A stretch of DNA of 46,967 nt, from assembly GCA_018662005.1 (NCBI GenBank), contig JABJHA010000006.1, positions 1-46,967 of the forward strand, written 5' to 3'. Shown in pieces: positions 41,103 to 46,967 of this stretch. The translations under genes were made by a program, and so were the position numbers. Every line of letters starts with the position of its first letter. Position 1 is the first letter of the stretch. A model generated the notes under the pieces. It was not told the DNA's origin. It ran no database searches and was given only the letters and a program-made list of their open reading frames with translations. The DNA is from Rhodospirillaceae bacterium. GTDB lineage: Bacteria > Pseudomonadota > Alphaproteobacteria > Rhodospirillales > JABHCV01.

Positions 41103-42907
41103 TCGTCACCCATGCGAAGGGCGGCGATAAAGGCCGATTGCGGAATTTCCACCTTGCCGAACTGGCGCATCTTCTTTTTGCCCTTCTTCTGCTTCTCCAG
41201 CAGTTTTTTCTTGCGCGTAATATCGCCGCCGTAACACTTGGCGGTAACGTCCTTGCGCATACCGCTGATGGTTTCGCGGGCCACAAACTTGCCGCCGATA
41301 GCGGCCTGAATGGGAATTTTGAATAACTGGCGCGGGATCAAATCCTTGAGGCGTTCACAAACGCCGCGGCCACGGGTTTCGGACTGGCTGCGGTGACAGA
41401 CAAAACCCAGTGCATCAACCGGCTCTGCGTTGACCAGAATGGACACCTTGACCAGATCGCCTTCCTGAAATCCGTCCAGTTCATAATCGAAGCTGGCGTA
41501 GCCCCGGCTGATGGATTTCAGACGGTCGTAGAAATCGAACACCACCTCGTTTAAAGGCAGCCGGTAAATTACCATGGGGCGATTTCCGGCGTAGGTTAGT
41601 TCGATCTGGACGCCGCGACGCTCCGTACACAGTTGCAGGACGGATCCTAAGTATTCATCGGGGACCATAATCGTCGCCCTGATCCAGGGTTCGGAAATTT
41701 CGGCGATCTGGGTCGGGTCGGGCATATCGGCCGGGTTGTGCAGTTCCATCTCGGTGCCGTCATTAAGTTTGATTTTATAGGCAACCGACGGGGCCGTGGT
41801 GATCAGATCCAGATCGAATTCCCGCTCCAGACGTTCCTGGACAATCTCAAGATGCAACAATCCCAAAAAGCCACACCGGTAACCCAAGCCAAGGGCCATG
41901 GAATTTTCCGGCTCGTATTCAAAGCTGGCGTCATTAAGCCGCAACTTGGCGAGACTTTCGCGCAAGTCTTCAAAGTCGTTGGCGTCAGATGGAAACAGCG
42001 AACAAAAGACCACCGGCACTGACGGCTTGAACCCGGCAAGCGGCTCTGTGGCCTGGTGTTTATCTTCGGTGATGGTATCGCCGACATCGGTGTCGGCAAC
42101 CGTCTTGATCGATGCCGTGATGTAACCAACCTCGCCGGGGCCCAGGCTGTCGACCCGCTTGGCCTTCGGCATAAAAACCCCGACCTGTTCAACCTGATGG
42201 ACGCTACCTGAGGCCATCATCCTGATCTTCATGCCCTTCTTTAGATGCCCGTCATGCACCCGAACAAGAATCATTACCCCCAGATACGAGTCATACCAAC
42301 TGTCAACCAGCAACGCCTTCAAGGGCGCGGCAGCGTCCCCTGTGGGGGCCGGCAACCGTTCGACCAGGGCTTCGAGAACCTGATCAATGCCCTGACCCGT
42401 CTTGGCCGAAATCTCCACCGCGTCCGAAGCATCCAGGCCGATCACATCTTCGATCTGGGCCTTGATGCGTGCGGGTTCAGAGGCCGGCAGGTCAATTTTG
42501 TTAAGCACCGTGATAATGTCGTGATCGTTGTCGAGGGCCAGATAGACATTGGCCAGGGTCTGTGCTTCCACCCCTTGTGTCGCGTCAACGATAAGAAGCG
42601 AGCCTTCACAGGCGGCCAGCGAACGGCTGACCTCGTAGGCAAAATCAACATGGCCCGGGGTGTCCATCAGGTTCAACTGATAGGTCTCGCCATTGTCCGC
42701 TTTATAGTTCAGTCGCACGGTCTGCGCCTTGATGGTAATACCGCGCTCGCGCTCGATATCCATATTATCGAGCACCTGCTCCTTCATCTCGCGATCAGCG
42801 AGCCCGCCGCACATCTGGATCATCCGGTCGGCAAGCGTCGACTTACCGTGATCAATGTGGGCAATGATGGAAAAATTGCGGATATGCGACAGGTCGGTTG
42901 TACTCAT
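41099..42907 (-). CDS. lepA: Elongation factor 4 (LepA)
   Basis: A 602-residue translational GTPase. G1 AHIDHGKS, G3 DTPGH, G4 NKID; after domain II come the EF-G-like domains, and the LepA-specific C-terminal domain ends [38 protein letters not shown]. It acts on stalled or mis-translocated ribosomes and in initiation. Full length for the family. The ATG at 42907 has no evident ribosome-binding site. An NnrU-family gene lies 42 bp upstream on the same strand. Confidence 0.97.
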   Translation of the reverse strand: MSTTDLSHIRNFSIIAHIDHGKSTLADRMIQMCGGLADREMKEQVLDNMDIERERGITIKAQTVRLNYKADNGETYQLNLMDTPGHVDFAYEVSRSLAACEGSLLIVDATQGVEAQTLANVYLALDNDHDIITVLNKIDLPASEPARIKAQIEDVIGLDASDAVEISAKTGQGIDQVLEALVERLPAPTGDAAAPLKALLVDSWYDSYLGVMILVRVHDGHLKKGMKIRMMASGSVHQVEQVGVFMPKAKRVDSLGPGEVGYITASIKTVADTDVGDTITEDKHQATEPLAGFKPSVPVVFCSLFPSDANDFEDLRESLAKLRLNDASFEYEPENSMALGLGYRCGFLGLLHLEIVQERLEREFDLDLITTAPSVAYKIKLNDGTEMELHNPADMPDPTQIAEISEPWIRATIMVPDEYLGSVLQLCTERRGVQIELTYAGNRPMVIYRLPLNEVVFDFYDRLKSISRGYASFDYELDGFQEGDLVKVSILVNAEPVDALGFVCHRSQSETRGRGVCERLKDLIPRQLFKIPIQAAIGGKFVARETISGMRKDVTAKCYGGDITRKKKLLEKQKKGKKKMRQFGKVEIPQSAFIAALRMGDD

Positions 42908-42949
42908 GGGCGGCTTTTATCATTGCCCGCAAGGCTTGGCTATCCCTGT

Positions 42950-43636
42950 TTACACGGGCAGCGGAAATGCCGTAACGCCGAGCACCATTTTGTGGCCGGC
43001 GAGTATCCCGGCGTAGAGCGCGCACGTCAGGACCAGCCGCCACCAGCCGATATCCCCCACCCGCAACTTCGTCCGCCTTGAAAGCATGGCGGCGAGGGGC
43101 CAAAACGACGTTTCTTCGCAAAGTTCCAGCCATTTCTGCCCGCCTTCCGCCTGTTTTCGTTGATCAAGATGCCAGCCACCGGCAATGGCCAGAACCAGCA
43201 AAGCGCCAAAGAAAATCCACGACGCCGTGTCGGCATTGGCGAGCATGTGCGAGAAGGCGAAAATGCCGACACCCCACATCACCGGGGCGCGGGTGATTTT
43301 CAAAATACCGGCAATCCCATCGCCGGGCTTCAAGTCTTCCAGCACAATCGCTGAAGGGTTGGCGATGCTGTAGCCGCCGACAATCAGCAGGGAGGCGAAC
43401 ATCATCAAGCTAAGCGGTAAGTGCTTTAGCGCCATGTGTGGGTCGAACAAAAGGACATGGGGGGCATCGGTATATGCCATCACCATCCACGCCAGCGCTG
43501 CTATGGAAATCAGTGAATAAACAAGCCGGTGCGGCCACAGGCCAAGCCTTGCCACCAGTGCGGCACGAATCCCACCATGAGACAGCCCTATGTGGGAGAC
43601 GACAAAAACCAGCGCCGCCAAGGTTAATTCGATCAT
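42950..43636 (-). CDS. NnrU family membrane protein
   Basis: A 228-residue integral membrane protein with about six helices. Family text: SHGGIRAALVARLGLWPHRLVYSLISIAALAWMVMAYTDAPHV, GIAGILKITRAPVMWGVGIFAFSHMLANAD, and the tail WLELCEETSFWPLAAML. NnrU was named in denitrification gene clusters, but many members lie elsewhere and the function is unsettled. GAGG precedes the ATG. It follows a second, diverged NnrU gene by 15 bp: a tandem pair. Confidence 0.9.
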   Translation of the reverse strand: MIELTLAALVFVVSHIGLSHGGIRAALVARLGLWPHRLVYSLISIAALAWMVMAYTDAPHVLLFDPHMALKHLPLSLMMFASLLIVGGYSIANPSAIVLEDLKPGDGIAGILKITRAPVMWGVGIFAFSHMLANADTASWIFFGALLVLAIAGGWHLDQRKQAEGGQKWLELCEETSFWPLAAMLSRRTKLRVGDIGWWRLVLTCALYAGILAGHKMVLGVTAFPLPV

Positions 43637-43651
43637 GGTTTTTAATCCTCT

Positions 43652-44293
43652 TTACGGCAGGGGGGCGACGCCAACCAGCCATTCATGGGCAAAAAATATG
43701 GCAGCATACAAAACACCGCCACCAATAAATGGCGAAACCGTCAAACCTTTCAAGGTGGCCTTTCCCTGCGTCAGTTCTTGCCATTGTTGCTCCCCCAGCT
43801 TGGCGCGGCGTTTCCTGTCCAGGCTCCTTGGCCCCGCAAGGCCGGCCAGCAGAAGCAACGAGAACATCAAAAGCGACGCCAGATCACCGTTGGGCGCCAG
43901 ATGGGCCAGTGCCCACAAGCCAATGGCCCAGATTACCGGATGGCGCATCATCCCGACGATGCCGGGCCGGTCGGGATCGAACCTGTCAGCCGGCAGCAAC
44001 GACAGCGACAAGGGGTTGGGGCTTAAAAGACCGACAACCAGCAGATAGCACGACGGCCCCATCAGGATCAACGTCAGCCAGCGGGTCCATTCCTGAAATG
44101 CCCAGACCTCTATATATGGGGCGTTCGCATAAGCAAAACCGAGCCACACCAGAACCGCCAGCGAGATCATGGAATACAGGCTCACATACATGGGAAAACC
44201 CATGGCCCTGATCAGATAGGCACGCAAGGGGCCCAATGCCGGAATGGCGTGGGAGACGATAAACGCGGCGATGGCGGAAAGCAGGTCGGTCAT
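43652..44293 (-). CDS. NnrU family membrane protein, second copy
   Basis: About 213 residues, six helices, same family as the next gene: SHAIPALGPLRAYLIRAMGFPMYVSLYSMISLAVLVWLGFAYANAPYIEVW, GIVGMMRHPVIWAIGLWALAHLAPNGD, and QQWQELTQGKA near the end. HPVIWAIGLWALAH is the NnrU signature with His residues that could bind a heme or metal. ATG 44293 is preferred; an upstream ATG at 44329 would overlap the divergent gene. The two NnrU copies are clearly diverged, so the duplication is old or they form a heteromeric pair. Confidence 0.88.
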   Translation of the reverse strand: MTDLLSAIAAFIVSHAIPALGPLRAYLIRAMGFPMYVSLYSMISLAVLVWLGFAYANAPYIEVWAFQEWTRWLTLILMGPSCYLLVVGLLSPNPLSLSLLPADRFDPDRPGIVGMMRHPVIWAIGLWALAHLAPNGDLASLLMFSLLLLAGLAGPRSLDRKRRAKLGEQQWQELTQGKATLKGLTVSPFIGGGVLYAAIFFAHEWLVGVAPLP

Positions 44294-44307
44294 ATAAGGT
44301 TTATACC

Positions 44308-44652
44308 ATGGCGCAAAAAAAGAACCCATTGAAGCTCAACAAACTGCAATTGCGAACGCTGCTGCTGTTTCAGGAACTGGCGCGCCATCCGGGTACCTCG
44401 ACCCGTGACGAAAGCAGCGGCGAGATCATGCTGTCGACCCTGCCCCATGCCCACGGTGACCATGTCCATATTGGCAGCTTTGTTGTTTCGGCTAGCGACG
44501 CCAGCGGCTTTTCCAATCAGGCGGTATGGCGGGCGCTGGAACGTAAAGGCCTGGCCCGCTCCAATTTCCCGACAGCCATAACCCTGACCCCGGAAGGCGT
44601 TGCATACGAGACGGGCCTTACCGAAAAACTGGCCCAGCAGTCTGATCATTAA
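44308..44652 (+). CDS. Conserved hypothetical protein, winged-helix-like
   Basis: 114 residues. KLQLRTLLLFQELARHPGTSTRDESSGEIMLSTLPHAHGDHVHIGSFVVSASDASGFSNQAVWRALERKGLARSNFPTAITLTPEGVAYETGL reads like a single winged helix with a His-rich insertion (HAHGDHVHIG) that might bind a metal. Similar proteins occur as unnamed genes in Rhodospirillales. AAGG lies 8 nt before the ATG. It is divergent from NnrU copy two (14-bp gap between starts) and overlaps the GNAT gene tail to tail by 4 bp. Confidence 0.75.
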   Translation: MAQKKNPLKLNKLQLRTLLLFQELARHPGTSTRDESSGEIMLSTLPHAHGDHVHIGSFVVSASDASGFSNQAVWRALERKGLARSNFPTAITLTPEGVAYETGLTEKLAQQSDH

Positions 44653-45134
44653 AGCATCAAACGGTAAAACCGCTTGTCGACGGCCATCACAGGAAAGCTT
44701 TCGGGCAGCTCATCGATGGTGATTTCCTGAAAGCCGTTTTTTTCATAAAACCGGTGCGCGCCGGCCATCACCGGCGTCGTCCCCAGAATGATCCGGGATA
44801 GCCCTTCGGCCCGTGCGTGATCCAAAAGGGTTTTCAGCAAGGTTGAGGCAATGCCACGCTCGCCGCCACGGTAGTCAGCCCCTACAAACATCTTGCGAAG
44901 CGCCCCCACACCCCCGTCAATATCGATCAGGGCGATGGTGCCGATAGTCCTGTCCCCGTCTTGGGCGACCCAAAAGCCACCAGCGCCCTGCTGATAGAAC
45001 CCCGGGATATCGTTTAAGTCCGGCTGATCGGCGAAGCCGATGTTGACGCCGAATTCCTGTTGCTGGATGGGCAGAATTAAATCGATGACGCCGGCACCCA
45101 TTTCAGCGCTGAACGCCTTGATCGAAATGTCCAC
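44649..45134 (-). CDS. GNAT-family N-acetyltransferase
   Basis: A 161-residue acetyl-CoA-dependent acyltransferase. The core has IGTIALIDIDGGVGALRKMFVGADYRGGERGIASTLLKTLLDHARAEGL (acetyl-CoA loop R-x-x-G-x-x/A pattern) and GTTPVMAGAHRFYEKNGF with the conserved AHRFYEKNGF of motif B. It starts at GTG 45134, overlapping the folD TAG by one base, so the two are coupled. The substrate is unknown. Confidence 0.9.
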   Translation of the reverse strand: MDISIKAFSAEMGAGVIDLILPIQQQEFGVNIGFADQPDLNDIPGFYQQGAGGFWVAQDGDRTIGTIALIDIDGGVGALRKMFVGADYRGGERGIASTLLKTLLDHARAEGLSRIILGTTPVMAGAHRFYEKNGFQEITIDELPESFPVMAVDKRFYRLML

Positions 45135-46033
45135 TAGACGTCCGGAACCTCCAGCCCGTGTTGCAGGCAGGTTGCGGCAAGGGTGTTGCGCAACAGGCAG
45201 GCGATGGTCATGGGGCCGACGCCACCCGGAACCGGGGTTATGGCGCCTGCGACCTTGATCACTTCGTCGAAGTCGACATCGCCGACAAGCCGTGTTTTGC
45301 CTTCACCGCGCTCCGGTGCGTCAATACGGTTGATACCCACATCGATAACCGCAGCACCGGGCTTGACCCAATCGCCCTTGACCATCTGGGGACGGCCAAC
45401 CGCAGCGATCAGTATATCAGAGGCGGCACATTCAGCGGCCAGATTTTCGGTCCGTGAATGGGCGATGGTGACGGTGCAATGCTCGCCCAGGAGCAATTGC
45501 GCCATCGGTTTACCGACAATGTTCGAGCGCCCCAGCACCAGTGCCTTTTTGCCCTTAAGATCGCCGAGACGGTCTTTGAGCATCATCAGACAACCCCACG
45601 GCGTACAGGGAACCATGGCCCGCTTATCGCCGGTTGCCAGGCGTCCAACATTGACCACATGGAAACCGTCCACATCCTTGTCCGGATCAACAGCCGAAAG
45701 CACCGCCGCCTCGTCAATATGATCCGGCAGGGGCAATTGCACCAGAATGCCGTGAACTTTCTCATCAGCGTTGAGTTGACCTATCAAATCAAGCAGCGCT
45801 TGTTCGCTAAGGCTGTCATCGAACTTGTGCTCATAGGAATTCATCCCGGCCTCAAGCGTCTGCTTGCCCTTGTTGCGCACATACACCTGCGAGGCCGGGT
45901 CTTCCCCGACCAACACGACGGCCAGACCAGGGGTCAGGCCATGATCTTCCTTAAGGCGGGTCACGGCTGTGCCGACGCGTTCGCGCAAAGCTTCGGCAAA
46001 GGCCTTACCGTCAATAATTGCCGCTTCGTTCAT
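45134..46033 (-). CDS. folD: Methylenetetrahydrofolate dehydrogenase/cyclohydrolase FolD
   Basis: A 299-residue bifunctional one-carbon enzyme making 10-formyl-THF from 5,10-methylene-THF using [26 protein letters not shown] has the catalytic Lys in YxxxK, followed by [26 protein letters not shown] and the C-terminal signature [19 protein letters not shown]. Full length. ATG 46033 overlaps the stop of the DUF167 gene by 4 nt (ATGA). It is part of the leftward set yggT-DUF167-folD-GNAT. Confidence 0.96.
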   Translation of the reverse strand: MNEAAIIDGKAFAEALRERVGTAVTRLKEDHGLTPGLAVVLVGEDPASQVYVRNKGKQTLEAGMNSYEHKFDDSLSEQALLDLIGQLNADEKVHGILVQLPLPDHIDEAAVLSAVDPDKDVDGFHVVNVGRLATGDKRAMVPCTPWGCLMMLKDRLGDLKGKKALVLGRSNIVGKPMAQLLLGEHCTVTIAHSRTENLAAECAASDILIAAVGRPQMVKGDWVKPGAAVIDVGINRIDAPERGEGKTRLVGDVDFDEVIKVAGAITPVPGGVGPMTIACLLRNTLAATCLQHGLEVPDV

Positions 46034-46371
46034 GGCGTTTCATTCCCTAATTTTTGTGAAGCCCAGTCTTGCAATTTTTTCAACACGTGGTCTGTATCTC
46101 CGGCGACAAACAATGTTTTGTTTTGGCCTGTTGCGCCGTGGATAATATCGAAACCCGATTTCACCAGCTTCCATTCTTTGGCCAGCATTTTTATCAGCGC
46201 CGCATTGGCTTTTCCGTCTTCAGGAACCGTCGTGACGGTGGCTTTCAGGACAACCCCACCATCAGCATCGGCAGTCAGGCCGGTAATGCGATTTGCCGAA
46301 GCTTTCGGGTTTAAACGTAAGCGAACCCGGACACCGCCGGGGACCCTTGAAAACGGCGAGCAGGATGACAT
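46030..46371 (-). CDS. DUF167 (YggU) family protein
   Basis: A 113-residue protein of the YggU family: [79 protein letters not shown]. The fold is known, the function is not. It is normally found next to yggT, as here: its ATG overlaps the yggT stop by one base. Its stop overlaps the folD start by 4 nt. Confidence 0.92.
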   Translation of the reverse strand: MSSCSPFSRVPGGVRVRLRLNPKASANRITGLTADADGGVVLKATVTTVPEDGKANAALIKMLAKEWKLVKSGFDIIHGATGQNKTLFVAGDTDHVLKKLQDWASQKLGNETP

Positions 46372-46673
46372 CAGGCGCCAAATTTTACCATGACATTGAT
46401 CAAGACATCCTGGAGCAGCATCAGGCCCAGGATGAGGGCGATTGGCGATAAGTCAAAGCCGCCCAAAACCGGCAAAATTCTGCGAATCCGGCCGAGCACC
46501 GGTTCGGTAATCCGGTAGATAAATTCGCCAACCATATAGACGAAACGGTTTGATGTATTGACGACCTTGAAAGTGGTCAACCAGTTGAGGATAACGCCAA
46601 TGACGACGATCCATACATAAAGGTCGATAACGGTCAAAAGGAGCTTCAAAAGAGGGCCTGCGATGACGTCCAT
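46371..46673 (-). CDS. YggT family membrane protein
   Basis: 100 residues from ATG 46673: MDVIAGPLLKLLLTVIDLYVWIVVIGVILNWLTTF, then RFVYMVGEFIYRITEPVLGRIRRILPVLGGFDLSPIALILGLMLLQDVL. Two helices of the YggT repeat with the conserved TEP-x-L-x-P-x-R-x-x-x-P pattern. Related proteins in plants and actinobacteria act in membrane-linked assembly or division. A TTG four codons earlier is an alternative start. First gene of the leftward operon. Confidence 0.9.
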   Translation of the reverse strand: MDVIAGPLLKLLLTVIDLYVWIVVIGVILNWLTTFKVVNTSNRFVYMVGEFIYRITEPVLGRIRRILPVLGGFDLSPIALILGLMLLQDVLINVMVKFGA

Positions 46674-46765
46674 GGCGATGATCAAATCCTTGAATTAAAT
46701 GTGCCCGCATAACCTATCCCCACACTGTTTTTCTGGCAAGAGGCGGACGCGCCGCGGCGTCACTC

Positions 46766-46796
46766 TTGACAGCAATAGAGCGAGCCCGCATATACT
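46766..46796 (+). promoter_or_regulatory. Promoter of tRNA-Ala
   Basis: TTGACA (46766-46771) and TATACT (46791-46796), spaced 19 nt, a little long. The predicted start is near 46803, ten bases before the tRNA. Confidence 0.55.
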
Positions 46797-46812
46797 TTCG
46801 CAAGGAAACTTT

Positions 46813-46888
46813 GGGGCCGTAGCTCAGTTGGGAGAGCGCCACGTTCGCAACGTGGAGGTCGGGAGTTCGATTCTCCTCGGCTCCACCA
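46813..46888 (+). tRNA. tRNA-Ala, anticodon CGC
   Basis: 76 nt. The acceptor GGGGCCG pairs with CGGCTCC and includes the G3-U70 wobble that marks alanine tRNAs. Anticodon stem CCACG/CGTGG with loop TTCGCAA (anticodon CGC), T-loop GTTCGATTC, discriminator A and encoded CCA. Confidence 0.97.
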
Positions 46889-46967
46889 AGTTTCTCAAAC
46901 CCCTTCTTTCTGTCAGACGGGTGCCGAAAGCTGGGTGAAGCGATTTAACGCCTTGCCCAAATTATCC

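Noticed and set aside
42245-43081. 278-residue open frame opposite lepA
   Set aside because: It lies antisense to the conserved lepA gene; high GC favours such shadows, and no motif supports it.
45458-46393. 311-residue open frame opposite folD and DUF167
   Set aside because: Fully antisense to two conserved genes with no recognisable motif.

Overview
This 47-kb window looks like chromosome from an alphaproteobacterium of the Rhodospirillales type. That placement is inferred from gene content and order: the kdsD-lptC-lptA-lptB-rpoN-hpf-ptsN cluster, the Hsp20/DUF1150 pair, a short HRDC-less RNase D, a long-form Hpf and a DUF3775 gene. Genes are densely packed, with many 1-8 nt stop/start overlaps. 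There are three tRNA genes: Leu(CAG), Ser(GGA) and Ala(CGC). No rRNA, insertion sequence or CRISPR array was seen.

Layout. 1-2.0 kb: start of an epimerase gene, then a peroxiredoxin divergent from an OxyR with both peroxide-sensing cysteines. 2.0-9.1 kb: Hsp20 and DUF1150, facing the leftward envelope and nitrogen-regulation cluster (PtsN, Hpf, sigma-54, LptB/A/C, KdsD). 9.2-15.7 kb: RNase D just behind tRNA-Leu, an NDUFA9-like reductase, MarR regulator, leucyl aminopeptidase, Pmp3-like peptide, NTF2-like protein, a candidate CRP-driven small RNA, and a response regulator with a transmembrane segment. 15.9-23.5 kb: a catabolic locus. An AMP-ligase and a ketopantoate-reductase-like gene run leftward with a GntR/FCD regulator. 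Rightward runs a NitT/TauT-type ABC importer with two different permeases, ending in a fumarylacetoacetase-family hydrolase. Both promoters lie in a palindrome-rich gap. 23.7-28.4 kb: two universal stress proteins, a glycine-zipper lipoprotein, small conserved proteins and NAD-malic enzyme.

28.5-34.0 kb: a compact Na+-NQR-like operon, nqrB-C-D-E-F-apbE-nqrM plus a CBS-pair gene. There is no nqrA. The NqrB homologue is only 259 residues long and has no SGAT flavinylation motif, whereas NqrC, D, E and F keep their cofactor residues. This is the strongest candidate for an unusual system here.

34.1-40.5 kb: a 6.3-kb integrative, satellite-like element inserted at the 3' end of tRNA-Ser, bounded by exact 14-bp direct repeats. 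It carries a tyrosine integrase, an AlpA-type regulator, a DUF3987 primase-helicase, two small unknowns and a hexapeptide acetyltransferase. It also has paired operators, putative integrase arm sites and an AlpA leader that could hide its own ribosome-binding site. 40.6-47 kb: chromosome resumes with a small membrane protein, LepA, two NnrU-family proteins, a GNAT enzyme, FolD, DUF167, YggT and tRNA-Ala.

All functional calls come from reading motifs and context by eye; no database search was run.
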